A stretch of 63,341 bases of DNA, from contig JAQCIJ010000003.1 in assembly GCA_027592135.1 (NCBI GenBank), positions 1-63,341 of the forward strand, written 5' to 3'. A model generated the notes under the pieces. It ran no database searches and was not told the origin of the DNA. It was given only the letters and a program-made list of their open reading frames with translations. The position numbers and the translations under genes are program-made. Positions 6,469-17,277 of this stretch are shown here, piece after piece. The stretch's first letter is position 1, and each line of letters begins with the position of its first letter. The DNA is from a bacterium (GTDB taxonomy: Bacteria > Patescibacteriota > Gracilibacteria > Peribacterales > Peribacteraceae).

Positions 6469-8934
6469 ATGGTAGCAAAACCCCGTACGTATGGCGTAGC
6501 AATTGAGAGTATCGATACTCCTGATGATGGGATTGAATATGATGATTCAAAATATCATGCTCCGTATCTTGATGTATCTTTGCGGACATTGATAGAAGAT
6601 GACGAGGGGCGCGCATTATTTGGTCAGGCTTTTGAAGAGGGTGAAGATGTGCGTATGATTATTAGTTCACGCAGCGGGTGGGCTCGATTTGGTGTTGAGC
6701 TCGATGCTAATTTGATTGATATTGAGGAACTTGATAGTCGTATCATAGAAATACAGGCGCGTATTTATGCTCTTTCTAAAGAGGCAAGAGCATCATTCCT
6801 TTCTGTGCTTGCAGAAGAAGTACACACAGGCCAGCTTGTAAATGCTGGGTCATTAATACTTCTTCCACAAAGTGCGCGAATGACAAAAGAAGAAATAGCG
6901 CAGGCAATAAAGGAGAAGAAAATACTTCTCCCAGATGGAGCTGTTCTTACAGAAGATGGGAGAGTACTTATACCTATAGGTCCAGTGCATTATGAGACAG
7001 ATAGAAATCGTCGTATTTTGCGTGATGAAGTACGTAGAGTACTTGTGGAGGGGAAACATGCTCTTGATGGTATTCAGTCTCCAAAGCCAGGGTATCCAGA
7101 TGGGCAAAAAGATTTTGTTATCGGTGGTATTTCGGTTTCTCTTGGCTCTAAGATGGGTGTCTTATTGCAGGATGTACTGACTTTGAAAGATGATGGAGAA
7201 GAACAACCAACTAATTTTGAGCAGCTTAGTTCAGTACGACTTGATGAGTATCGAACCACAGGTTTTACTGATCTTACAGATTCAGATCCCAATTTCGATT
7301 GCGTTCGTCAGCTGGAATTACGTAAGACACATGGAGAAGATGATGGAGAAAACGACTTAGGTAAGGCGTATGTTCAAATGGAGATGTATCACACGGGCCC
7401 AGAAAGGCTTCCTATCACAGAGCGTGTTAACAGAGAGGGGTTAAGCCTTTTTGATTCTAGCCTCATTCGTGATCCTGAATTACTGGGTTCCGTCATGTCA
7501 CAACTTTCTATAGATAGCGATTTTAAAGATATTGGTATGTTTATCGGTCCAGGACGAGCAGTGTCTGTTCCCTATATAAAAGACAAGCAGCAGCAAGATG
7601 CTGAGATTCGTAATACTGCACTTCCAACGTTTCGAGCAGATAGCGACCCTGATGCGAATATTCTTCTTCGTGGAAATGCACTATCACCTGCAGTTCGCAC
7701 ATTAGCGGAAGAAGTTCTCGTCGATATTGGAGGTAGTCAACGTGCATCAAAAATGTATGCCACTCCCCAATTCCGTCTAGATATGCATGAGATGTATTCC
7801 GATGGTATTGGTATTTTTGTATCAAATGGATTACAGCATAAAAATGGTAGTGGAAAAGACGGAGAGGATTCTCGTCAGTACTTTACAGGCACAGAACATC
7901 ATGAGTTTCGTCAGTTGGCTGATAGAGGAGCACTAATTTGCAAACACACTATGGATCCAGATAAGAACGAGCCACACCTTGAGGTCTTCAAAAATGGTTT
8001 TTGGATAGATCCAGATCTACTAGAACGTTTTCAGAAAATATCAACATACATTGCTATGTATGGAACGCATAAAGATGAATTTATGGGGCCATTACTTGAG
8101 AGAGGGAACTTGCCAAACTTTATGGATCGCATGAACAAGCTATTTGATGGCGAAGGAGGAATAATACACGGAAAGGGGGTTGGATTTATGGGTGCAGTTA
8201 GCGTTGCGGCGAAAGAGAGTGGTATGTGGCAATCTGCTGTTGGAATTAATGCAGGCGCCAAAGGGCAAGGGTCTTCCTATGGTCAGGAGGCTTCCGTAGT
8301 ATTTGCGGCTGAAGATCGTTTGGATAGACAAAAGATGATGGATGACATGGCTACCTTCAAGATATTTGGTATTGGTGGTGGTGGAACATTAGAGGAGGCA
8401 GCGATAACAATTTGCTCTCAAAAACTGTTTAACCAAGTGCCTACCCCATTGATATTTGTAGACTTTATGCAGGAATATCGTGGGGATACAGATCATCTCT
8501 GGGAAGATCTGCGCAAACTTGTTGGCCGTTTCGCTGCAGGACAAACTCTTACATCACCAGATGGAAGTTCTGGAAAATTGCCCGAAGGCCAAGATAGTGG
8601 CAAACTTCTTAGCCTCATTGATGCGTGGGTTCCTCATAACATTAAGCTTGTTGATAGATTTGGTGCTGATGAGCAGAGTATTCGAGAAGAGGATAATTTG
8701 TCAGCTGCGACTATTATTGAGCAGTTCCATGCAAATCCTCAGCATTATTGGAAGCAGATTGGCGTTTTGCCTAGTAATTGGGGGCAGTACGATGAACTAG
8801 ATGACTCTGGTCGCTTACTGATAAATAAGCTTCAAATGTCCTATGATTCAATGCAAGAGACATTCGCAGAACGTGGTATTTCGTTCCCTCAATGGCTTTC
8901 TCAGCATAATCCAGAGGAAGTTCTAGGTGCATAG
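6469..8934 (+). CDS. Large protein with a C-terminal LOG-like (lysine-decarboxylase-like) Rossmann domain
   Basis: An 821-aa acidic, apparently cytoplasmic protein. Residues 1-510 match nothing I recognise. Residues about 520-700 carry the layout of the LOG/TIGR00730 nucleotide phosphoribohydrolase fold: GKGVGFMGAVSVAAKESG near 566, a downstream R-x3-MMDDMATFKIF segment, then GIGGGGTLEEAA near 635 (family consensus PGGxGTxxE), and TPLIFVD. LOG enzymes release a base from nucleoside monophosphates; PpnN is the best-known larger bacterial relative. The proline of PGG is replaced (GIGG), so activity is uncertain. The function of the 500-residue N-terminal part is unknown. It lies alone between hppA and pyrG, both nucleotide-linked, which is suggestive only. 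Confidence 0.6.
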   Translation: MVAKPRTYGVAIESIDTPDDGIEYDDSKYHAPYLDVSLRTLIEDDEGRALFGQAFEEGEDVRMIISSRSGWARFGVELDANLIDIEELDSRIIEIQARIYALSKEARASFLSVLAEEVHTGQLVNAGSLILLPQSARMTKEEIAQAIKEKKILLPDGAVLTEDGRVLIPIGPVHYETDRNRRILRDEVRRVLVEGKHALDGIQSPKPGYPDGQKDFVIGGISVSLGSKMGVLLQDVLTLKDDGEEQPTNFEQLSSVRLDEYRTTGFTDLTDSDPNFDCVRQLELRKTHGEDDGENDLGKAYVQMEMYHTGPERLPITERVNREGLSLFDSSLIRDPELLGSVMSQLSIDSDFKDIGMFIGPGRAVSVPYIKDKQQQDAEIRNTALPTFRADSDPDANILLRGNALSPAVRTLAEEVLVDIGGSQRASKMYATPQFRLDMHEMYSDGIGIFVSNGLQHKNGSGKDGEDSRQYFTGTEHHEFRQLADRGALICKHTMDPDKNEPHLEVFKNGFWIDPDLLERFQKISTYIAMYGTHKDEFMGPLLERGNLPNFMDRMNKLFDGEGGIIHGKGVGFMGAVSVAAKESGMWQSAVGINAGAKGQGSSYGQEASVVFAAEDRLDRQKMMDDMATFKIFGIGGGGTLEEAAITICSQKLFNQVPTPLIFVDFMQEYRGDTDHLWEDLRKLVGRFAAGQTLTSPDGSSGKLPEGQDSGKLLSLIDAWVPHNIKLVDRFGADEQSIREEDNLSAATIIEQFHANPQHYWKQIGVLPSNWGQYDELDDSGRLLINKLQMSYDSMQETFAERGISFPQWLSQHNPEEVLGA

Positions 8935-10704
<1,770 letters not shown>

Positions 10705-10705
10705 G

Positions 10706-11482
10706 TTATCGCGGTAGTCCAAAGAGATATTTACCTTTGTATTTCGCAAGCATTTGGAGCACTTTCAGTCCTCCTGCTTTTAGAATCTGTTTGCCTGTAG
10801 CAATGGATTCCCGAAACCCTGGTCTGCTTACACGCATTCTATGACGTTTACGTTCGAGTCGTAGCTTTGTCAGTATATCTTCTGGGGCAAGATCTTTGTC
10901 GTCTTGTATAGTATTATCAGTTGATGTGTATTGGCCATATTCATTGATATGACTATCTCCTCCAGCAATAAGCTTGAGCCTCATTTTTCTGGCAAATTCT
11001 TTTGCGATGCGGTTGATACGGGATGTCATTCTTCCATTGAGTTCTACAAGAGGGTCATGACGAGCTAATTCGTTTTGGTCGCTTAGAGAAAGCATCGTAA
11101 CACCTTCGAGTGTTCCAGGATGAGGAAGGATCACTTCGTGACCCATTTCTCGTGCCAGTCCGACAAGTTTTACTGCACTGATATTCATCTCTCCAAAGAT
11201 AGGATTATTTGGATCGACTCGATGCTCTAGTTCATAATCAAATAATTCTAGTACGGCTTCTCGTTGACCACAGACTAATATATCTACACCTTCTTGGGTT
11301 TTTACTTCTATGCCCGCACCAATCATTTGTGAAGTAAATTCCCTATGGGCTTCGACAGAATTGTGGTCTGTAACGATTATTTTTGTACGCCTACTTTTGG
11401 CAATCTCTTCAATTTGTTCTATTAAGAGCTCTCCGTCACTAGCAGTGGAATGTGCATGAGGATTAAGTCGCTGTTTTATCAT
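10706..11482 (-). CDS. PHP-domain metal-dependent phosphoesterase
   Basis: A 258-aa protein of the PHP family (relatives include histidinol phosphatase, the DNA polymerase III PHP domain and nucleotide 3',5'-phosphoesterases). Metal-binding motifs are visible: HAHSTASDGE near residue 9, VTDHNS near 38, LPHPG near 120 and AGGDSHINEYG near 180. The substrate cannot be named from motifs. It converges on pyrG with one base between the stops and diverges from the livG-type gene; a TATAGT box ends 8 nt before its ATG. The family call is firm, the role unknown. Confidence 0.8.
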   Translation of the reverse strand: MIKQRLNPHAHSTASDGELLIEQIEEIAKSRRTKIIVTDHNSVEAHREFTSQMIGAGIEVKTQEGVDILVCGQREAVLELFDYELEHRVDPNNPIFGEMNISAVKLVGLAREMGHEVILPHPGTLEGVTMLSLSDQNELARHDPLVELNGRMTSRINRIAKEFARKMRLKLIAGGDSHINEYGQYTSTDNTIQDDKDLAPEDILTKLRLERKRHRMRVSRPGFRESIATGKQILKAGGLKVLQMLAKYKGKYLFGLPR

Positions 11483-11516
11483 ACTTTTTCACTATACTCT
11501 TTGGTATGCTTTTTGC

Positions 11517-12251
11517 ATGCCTCTCCTTTCGCTCAAAGACCTCTCTCTCACGATTGATGAACATCAGATTCTTCAGGGGATCAGCTTTGACGTAGAAGAA
11601 GGGCAAATTATTGGTCTGATTGGTCCAAATGGATCAGGAAAGACGACGCTCTTTAATGTGATCTCCGGATTCCTGAAGTCTTCTGGTGGGTCTATAACTT
11701 TAGGCGGAGAAGAGATTAGTAACTTGAGCCCTTCTCAGAGAGCGAAGAGAGGAATCGGACGTGTGTTTCAAAACTTTGGCATATTTCGCGATATGACACT
11801 CGAAGAAAATATTCTTGTAGCACTCGAGGCTTTACCAAGGCAGCAGCGCAAAGACCTCGGAGACCTTAAAGAGGTCGTAGCAGGAACGCTTGATATGGTG
11901 GGCCTTTCGGATGCTGGTAAAAAGAAAGCAGGATCTCTCTCTGGAGGACAAATGCGCTTACTCGAAATTGCTCGTACGCTAAAAGCGGGTAAAGATTTGT
12001 TTTTACTGGACGAGCCGACAGCAGGTGTAAGCCCGAAGATGACAGGACAAGTCGCAGATATCATTAAAGAACTGAAGTCTAACGGGAAGACGGTTCTTAT
12101 TATCGAACATGATCTTCCGTTTATTGCGTCTATTTGTGATGAGGTTGTGGTGCTGGATGTTGGTAAGGTCGTATTGCAGGGGACTCCTGCAGAGGTTAAA
12201 GAGTCTAAAGAGCTTAAAGAGATTTACTTTGGAGCAGATCCAACTACCTGA
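11517..12251 (+). CDS. livG: ABC transporter ATPase, LivG-like
   Basis: A 244-aa ATP-binding subunit of the branched-chain amino acid (HAAT) ABC family. Walker A GPNGSGKTT at residues 36-44, signature LSGGQMRLLEIAR, Walker B LFLLDEPTAGV and switch histidine IIEHDL are all intact. The LivG-type insertion near YFG at the C-terminus is seen (IYFGADP). TATGCT (11505-11510) ends 6 nt before the ATG, so the mRNA is likely leaderless. The following three genes supply the binding protein and two permeases, but no LivF ATPase is present, so this subunit may work as a homodimer. The symbol marks family, not proven substrate. Confidence 0.85.
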   Translation: MPLLSLKDLSLTIDEHQILQGISFDVEEGQIIGLIGPNGSGKTTLFNVISGFLKSSGGSITLGGEEISNLSPSQRAKRGIGRVFQNFGIFRDMTLEENILVALEALPRQQRKDLGDLKEVVAGTLDMVGLSDAGKKKAGSLSGGQMRLLEIARTLKAGKDLFLLDEPTAGVSPKMTGQVADIIKELKSNGKTVLIIEHDLPFIASICDEVVVLDVGKVVLQGTPAEVKESKELKEIYFGADPTT

Positions 12252-12271
12252 TTTCTTGGTTGATTCTTACG

Positions 12272-12277
12272 TATAAT
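12272..12277 (+). promoter_or_regulatory. TATAAT -10 box upstream of the binding-protein gene
   Basis: A perfect TATAAT lies 35 bp before the livK-type ATG and 21 bp after livG, so the binding protein may be made from its own promoter in addition to read-through from livG. No convincing -35 was picked out. Confidence 0.45.
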
Positions 12278-12311
12278 TGCCGCAGAATGGCTTCCTATTC
12301 CCATTTATTCT

Positions 12312-13445
12312 ATGAAAAGACTCCTCGCACCACTCTTTGCCCTCGGAATCCTTCTGAGCGCTTGTTCTCCTACCGCGGATAACGGTACAGGACCTATTAA
12401 AATTGGATTTATTGGGCCTCTTACGGGTGATGCGAATACATACGGATCTGACACGTATAATGGTGCACAAATGAAGGTGGATGAAATTAATGAGGCAGGA
12501 GGTATTAATGGAAGATTGATTGAGTTCATTGTTGAGGATGCAAGATGCACAGGAACAGATGCTGCATCTGCTGCTCAAAAGTTAATCAATATAGATAAAG
12601 TTGTTGCGATTAATGGTGGCCAATGCAGTGGAGAGACACTTGCAGTTGCTCCAATTGCAGAGTCTGCAAAGGTGCCTATTATTTCTGGAGGATCTACAAG
12701 TCCAGATGTAACAACAGCTGGCGATTTTGTCTTCCGCAACATTCCTAGTGATGCACTTGCCGCAGGTGCAACTGCTTCGTATTTACAGGAGAACGGATTA
12801 ACTGCTATTGCACTCATTACTGAGAACACGGACTTTGCTATTGGATTTCGTAATTCGTTGATAGAGAATATGGGAGAAGATTCTGTAGTTTTTAATGAGT
12901 TAGTTGAACCTGGAACAAAAGACTTTCGAACTTTATTAACTCGACTACAAGACGCAGAATTTGATGCGTTTATTGCCAATGGTCAGTCGGTTGCAGTAGA
13001 AGCAGCTATGGCTATGCAGTTTAGAGAACTTGGACTCGACCACCCTATCTTTAGTAACAATGCAGTTGTATCAGCTTCGCTTTCAGAAATTGCGGGAGAG
13101 GCTGTAGAAGGTTTGAAAGTGGTCATGCCACCAAGTGAAGGTGCTGATGCAAATAAATTCGATACCTTCGCAGCAGAATTTACTGCTCTTCATGGTCCTG
13201 CAGCATCGTCTATGACGTACGCAGCAAACTCATACGATATTATGGGCCTCTTGGCAAAAGCTATCGCCGAAGTTGGAACAGATGGAATTGCAATCAGGGA
13301 CTACTTGTATGGTCTTGATGGTTACGATGGAACAGTCGGACGCTTCAGTTTTGATCAAAATGGAGATGTTGTTGGAATTGCTTTAGAGCTTCAGGAAGTG
13401 CAAGACGGAGTATTCGTAAAAGTAAGCGATATTGCAGTAGAATAG
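12312..13445 (+). CDS. livK: Branched-chain-amino-acid-type periplasmic binding lipoprotein (LivK-like)
   Basis: A 377-aa substrate-binding protein of the Peripla_BP_6 type. The signal peptide ends in a lipobox LLSAC with Cys18, so the protein is expected to be lipid-anchored outside the membrane. The mature start IKIGFIGPLTGDANTYG is typical, as are GGINGRLIEFIVED and the hinge region around residues 110-130. The family binds amino acids, amides, urea and other small solutes, so leucine specificity cannot be assumed. It is followed 4 bp later by the first permease gene. Confidence 0.88.
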   Translation: MKRLLAPLFALGILLSACSPTADNGTGPIKIGFIGPLTGDANTYGSDTYNGAQMKVDEINEAGGINGRLIEFIVEDARCTGTDAASAAQKLINIDKVVAINGGQCSGETLAVAPIAESAKVPIISGGSTSPDVTTAGDFVFRNIPSDALAAGATASYLQENGLTAIALITENTDFAIGFRNSLIENMGEDSVVFNELVEPGTKDFRTLLTRLQDAEFDAFIANGQSVAVEAAMAMQFRELGLDHPIFSNNAVVSASLSEIAGEAVEGLKVVMPPSEGADANKFDTFAAEFTALHGPAASSMTYAANSYDIMGLLAKAIAEVGTDGIAIRDYLYGLDGYDGTVGRFSFDQNGDVVGIALELQEVQDGVFVKVSDIAVE

Positions 13446-13449
13446 TTCT

Positions 13450-14331
13450 ATGATGCAACTCCTCATAAACGGACTTATAGCAGGTTCACTCGCAGCACTA
13501 ATCGCGGGAGGGCTTGCTTTGGTATATGGAGTACTCGGGGTTTTTAATATGGCATTGGGGCAGATGGCACTTATTACAGGGTATTGCACTTGGTGGTTTC
13601 ATCAGGTGCTACATTTACCCCTTGGAATTAGTGTTATTTGTGGGCTTATAGTTGGAGGTCTTGTTTCGTGGTTTGTGTTTGAAATTTTTGTAAATCCTTT
13701 CTATAAAAGGCATCGTTTCCTTCCTCTTGTCACAACGATTGCTCTTAGTATGATTTTAGATGGTCTTATCTTACTGATTTTTGAAGAACAGCCTCATGCC
13801 ATTATTCCTGGCATAAAAGACACGTTTCAAGTTATGGGTGCTTGGGTGTCTTCAATGCAGATTCTATTGGTGTTGCTTACAGTTCTCTTAATGATGATCA
13901 TGGGGTATGTTCTGCATTCAACGTCATTCGGAAGAAAGATACGTGCAGTTGTACAGCACGATCAAGCTGCAATGAGCCTTGGAATAAAAGCTCCGTTGCT
14001 ACATAGGTACATCTTTATTATGAGTGGGGTACTTGCAGGCCTCGGTGGTATTTATTTAGGGATAGATCAAAGCCTGACTCCTGTCTTTGCTTTTCCAATT
14101 ACCATTAAAGCGTATGCAGCAATCATCGCAGGAGGCAAAGGAAATATTTGGGGTGCGATTCTTTGTGCATACCTCATTGCATTCCTAGAGCAGTTTGCTG
14201 TTGGCATACATTGGTTTGGACTTTTTTATATTCCAGCAGGATATCAACAAGCTGTAGCGTTACTTTTCATTATTTTCTTTCTCCTCTTTAGGCCCAATGG
14301 TCTTTTTGCCGGGAGAGCTCGTACTGCTTAA
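13450..14331 (+). CDS. livH: ABC transporter permease, LivH-like
   Basis: A 293-aa inner-membrane permease with about eight hydrophobic helices. The LivH layout is visible: an N-terminal LINGLIAGSLAALIAGGLALVYG-like segment (a 7-residue gap from the usual start), and the EAA-like cytoplasmic loop region FGRKIRAVVQHDQAAMSLGI near residue 158 that contacts the ATPase. It starts 4 bp after livK and ends 3 bp before the next permease, so the three genes are surely co-transcribed. Two adjacent ATG codons (13450, 13453) could be used. Confidence 0.88.
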   Translation: MMQLLINGLIAGSLAALIAGGLALVYGVLGVFNMALGQMALITGYCTWWFHQVLHLPLGISVICGLIVGGLVSWFVFEIFVNPFYKRHRFLPLVTTIALSMILDGLILLIFEEQPHAIIPGIKDTFQVMGAWVSSMQILLVLLTVLLMMIMGYVLHSTSFGRKIRAVVQHDQAAMSLGIKAPLLHRYIFIMSGVLAGLGGIYLGIDQSLTPVFAFPITIKAYAAIIAGGKGNIWGAILCAYLIAFLEQFAVGIHWFGLFYIPAGYQQAVALLFIIFFLLFRPNGLFAGRARTA

Positions 14332-14334
14332 GAT

Positions 14335-15189
14335 ATGGATTTCTTTCTACACATCATCGTGCTCATCGGAACATTTTTGCCTACTATCCTTGGGTACAAC
14401 TTGGTTTTTGGAAAGGGGAAAATACTACACTTTGGCCCTATGGGAGTTTCTGTCATTACCGGTTATTGTTTTATTGTTACTCTAAAATCTACAGGTAGCT
14501 TCTCACTTGCAATCTTATCTGGATTAATAGCTGTAACACTGATATCACTCCTCTTTGCATGGCTTTCTTTGCGACTTAATCAAGATGCCTTTGGCGTAAT
14601 GTCTATTGCAGTCCATCTTTCTGCTCTTGCAGTTGTTCTCAATTGGAATTCCCTTACAAGAGGCGCTCTTGGTATTCCTCAAATTCCTCGCCCAGAATTC
14701 CTTTCTTCAGTAGCTGACTTTGCTATCGCCGCAATTATTCTAAGTATAGTGACAGTATACATTGTTCGAAAGATTGATAAGAGTAGCTTTGGTAGGCAGT
14801 TGCAGGCACTTGCAGAACATGAATGGCATGCAAAATCACTTGGTATAGATCGAAATCGAGTACATGTATTAGCTTTTATTATTTGTGGAATTGGAATTTT
14901 CTTATCAAATCTTATTTACCTTCCATACCTTACTTTGCTTCATCCAAATGATTACCAATTTGCAGGAATGGTATTCTATGTGATGATCGTTGTTGCTGGG
15001 ATGCCAGGCAGTGTATGGGGAGCAACTCTTTCAACGGTTCTTCTCTTGGCGCTTAGAGAAGCTGTACGTTTTGCACCTCTTTCAGCATCTGTTCTTGGAC
15101 CGGTCCGTCTCATGCTCTTCGGCTTCATTCTCTTTGTAGCAGTCTATTACCGCAGAGATACGTTATTCCCTAAGCAGAGGAGTATTTAA
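14335..15189 (+). CDS. livM: ABC transporter permease, LivM-like
   Basis: A 284-aa inner-membrane permease, the partner of the LivH-like protein. It has about eight hydrophobic segments and the ATPase-contact loop SFGRQLQALAEHEWHAKSLGID near residue 150. The last gene of the transporter cluster; the next gene begins 70 bp later behind its own promoter-like sequence. No second ATPase gene follows, unlike the usual livKHMGF order. Confidence 0.88.
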   Translation: MDFFLHIIVLIGTFLPTILGYNLVFGKGKILHFGPMGVSVITGYCFIVTLKSTGSFSLAILSGLIAVTLISLLFAWLSLRLNQDAFGVMSIAVHLSALAVVLNWNSLTRGALGIPQIPRPEFLSSVADFAIAAIILSIVTVYIVRKIDKSSFGRQLQALAEHEWHAKSLGIDRNRVHVLAFIICGIGIFLSNLIYLPYLTLLHPNDYQFAGMVFYVMIVVAGMPGSVWGATLSTVLLLALREAVRFAPLSASVLGPVRLMLFGFILFVAVYYRRDTLFPKQRSI

Positions 15190-15194
15190 AGGTA

Positions 15195-15232
15195 TTGACA
15201 AAAAAGTATTTATAGTTCATATTATTTATAAT
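15195..15232 (+). promoter_or_regulatory. Promoter upstream of the 61-aa gene
   Basis: TTGACA at 15195-15200 with CATATT 17 bp downstream (15218-15223); a perfect TATAAT lies at 15227-15232. One or both could drive the small gene at 15259. Confidence 0.5.
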
Positions 15233-15258
15233 GAGTGTAGACCACCTTCACCCTTCAT

Positions 15259-15444
15259 ATGACATCACCAGAAACATTATCGGAGCTTGCACTGAGAGTG
15301 AGACCTGTTATAGATGCCATGGCAGAGAGAAGTATGCAACATATGGAAGGTATGGATTCTGATGAGCAGCGCATACATATTAGTTATATGATGAATATGA
15401 TTTATCAGACTACTTGGAAACATCTAAACGAGAATCGTATATGA
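15259..15444 (+). CDS. Small hypothetical protein (61 aa)
   Basis: A short, predicted helical protein rich in Met, Glu and Arg (MTSPETLSEL start, several Met-Met pairs), without signal peptide or membrane segment. A promoter-like sequence 27-60 bp upstream and the lack of any overlapping alternative gene support it. The function is not recognised. It sits between the transporter cluster and pyrD, ending 41 bp before pyrD. Confidence 0.5.
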   Translation: MTSPETLSELALRVRPVIDAMAERSMQHMEGMDSDEQRIHISYMMNMIYQTTWKHLNENRI

Positions 15445-15485
15445 TCTATTCGCGAATAGCATGGCTTTACGGTACGATACTACCG

Positions 15486-16430
15486 ATGAACCTCTCCCAA
15501 ACTGTGCTCGGCATCACCTTCGACAACCCGACGGTGTTGGTTTCTGGAATCTTGGGAATCACTTCTTCTACATGGAAAGACGTAGCGAAAAAAGGAGCAG
15601 GAGGAATCACCACAAAATCGCTCTGGGCAAAAGAACACAGAGGACATCCGAATCCGACTATTATCGAAACAGAGTATTGGATGCTGAATGCTGTAGGACT
15701 TCCGGATGCAGGCCCTGAGAAAGCAAAAGAGGAGATAGGAGATTTTATGAAAGATCACCCCGTCCCACTTATCGCAAATATCGTTGCAGGGCAGATCGAA
15801 GAGTTTGCAGAAGCCGCGAAGTATATTGCCCCACTCGGGCCAGATGCCTTTGAAGTAAATATCAGTTGCCCGAATGTCGAAGACGAATTTGGTAAACCCT
15901 TTGCTTGTAGTGCACCCGACGCGGCAAAAGTAACCGCTGCAGTACGTAAGGTGATTGGTGACACACCCATGTTTGTTAAGCTTTCTCCGAATGTCGATAA
16001 TATCGGGGAGATTGCTAAGGCTTGCCAGGCCGAAGGTGCTGATGGATTTACGGTTATCAATACCGTAGGACCTGGAATGGCGATAGACCTGCGTAGTCGC
16101 ATGCCAATTCTTGCCAATAAAGTAGGAGGACTCTCTGGAAGAGCTATCAAGCCTATTGCCGTAAAGTGCATTGCCGATGTCTACGCAGCGACCGATGGAA
16201 AATGTCCGATTATTGGAACAGGAGGTGTGTATACAGGAGAGGATGCCATCGAGATGATGCTCGCAGGTGCTACTTTGATTGGTATTGGGTCTGCAATATC
16301 ACGACACGGTGCGGAAGTCTTTGCGCAGGTGTGTGAAGGCATGCAGTACTGGTGTACAAATGAGGGTATTGATACTATTGCAGACCTCATAGGAGGTATG
16401 CATAAAGAACTCGCAACTCGTAAATCGTAA
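15486..16430 (+). CDS. pyrD: Dihydroorotate dehydrogenase B, catalytic subunit
   Basis: A 314-aa FMN enzyme oxidising dihydroorotate to orotate. The start at 15486 (MNLSQTVLGITFDNP) matches the family; the frame runs open further upstream to 15414 but those residues are not family-like, and a TACGAT -10-like box lies 7 nt before this ATG. Motifs are GGITTKS, the active-site NISCPN with Cys128, VKLSPN, NTVGPGMAIDLRSR and the FMN-phosphate site GTGGVYTGEDA. The class I-B catalytic cysteine and the adjacent pyrK gene, 7 bp downstream, show the NAD-linked heterotetramer type rather than the quinone-linked one. Confidence 0.95.
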   Translation: MNLSQTVLGITFDNPTVLVSGILGITSSTWKDVAKKGAGGITTKSLWAKEHRGHPNPTIIETEYWMLNAVGLPDAGPEKAKEEIGDFMKDHPVPLIANIVAGQIEEFAEAAKYIAPLGPDAFEVNISCPNVEDEFGKPFACSAPDAAKVTAAVRKVIGDTPMFVKLSPNVDNIGEIAKACQAEGADGFTVINTVGPGMAIDLRSRMPILANKVGGLSGRAIKPIAVKCIADVYAATDGKCPIIGTGGVYTGEDAIEMMLAGATLIGIGSAISRHGAEVFAQVCEGMQYWCTNEGIDTIADLIGGMHKELATRKS

Positions 16431-16437
16431 CTCGTTT

Positions 16438-17277
16438 ATGTCTTCTATCTCTCTTCAATCTCGGCTACCTAAGACCTATCGCATCAAAGCGATAACGCAG
16501 GAAACAGAGATGGTCCGGACCTATACGTTTGATGGTTCACTCGGAGCAAAGCCTGGACAGTTTTTGATGCTATGGCTTCCGGGAGTAGATGAAAAACCGT
16601 TCTCGGTTGCGTTTGATGATGGATCAGAAACAAAGATTACCTTCTTTGCCGTAGGACCGATGAGTGAAGCCCTAGCACAGTCGAGGGTAGGGGATTTGGT
16701 AGGGTTGCGTGGACCATTTGGAACGTCGTATGAGTGGGAGGCTGGAGATCATATCGTACTTGTTGCAGGTGGGTATGGAGCTGCACCGATGTACTTTGTA
16801 GCTTCCGAAGCGGTAAAGCATGGTTGTACGCTAGAGGCGATTGTTGGTGCACGGGGAAAAGAGCACTTGCTGTACCTTAAAGAACTTGAATCTCTCAAGC
16901 ATGTGTCATTACATGTTTCTACGGATGATGGATCAGTTGGACACAAAGGGTATAACACCGAAGTGCTTGATCAACTTCTCGAAGCATCTGCAGATCCCGA
17001 TGCTGCGGACCCTCCTATCGATAAAGTGTTTGCTTGTGGACCAGAGATGATGTTGAAATCTGTGCTTACCGTGTCAGAAAAACACAGTGTACCCTGTCAG
17101 CTTTCACTGGAGAGATATATGAAGTGTGGATTCGGTATCTGTGGAAACTGTGTGATGGACCCGACAGGCCAGAGGCTCTGTATTGATGGCCCTGTTGTTC
17201 CTGGGCATATTTGCAAAAAAATTACAGAGTTTGGTAAATATCACCGAGATGATATCGGGAAGAAACATGAGTTCTAA
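16438..17277 (+). CDS. pyrK: Dihydroorotate dehydrogenase B electron-transfer subunit
   Basis: A 279-aa FAD and 2Fe-2S subunit that passes electrons from PyrD to NAD+. It has the ferredoxin-reductase-type FAD segment (KPFSVAF near residue 57), the NAD site GGYGAAPMYF near residue 110, and the C-terminal cysteine cluster CGFGICGNC followed by RLC for the Fe-S centre. It follows pyrD by 7 bp and the pair forms one unit. Its stop codon abuts the stop of the convergent gene with no spacer and no obvious terminator between them. Confidence 0.93.
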   Translation: MSSISLQSRLPKTYRIKAITQETEMVRTYTFDGSLGAKPGQFLMLWLPGVDEKPFSVAFDDGSETKITFFAVGPMSEALAQSRVGDLVGLRGPFGTSYEWEAGDHIVLVAGGYGAAPMYFVASEAVKHGCTLEAIVGARGKEHLLYLKELESLKHVSLHVSTDDGSVGHKGYNTEVLDQLLEASADPDAADPPIDKVFACGPEMMLKSVLTVSEKHSVPCQLSLERYMKCGFGICGNCVMDPTGQRLCIDGPVVPGHICKKITEFGKYHRDDIGKKHEF

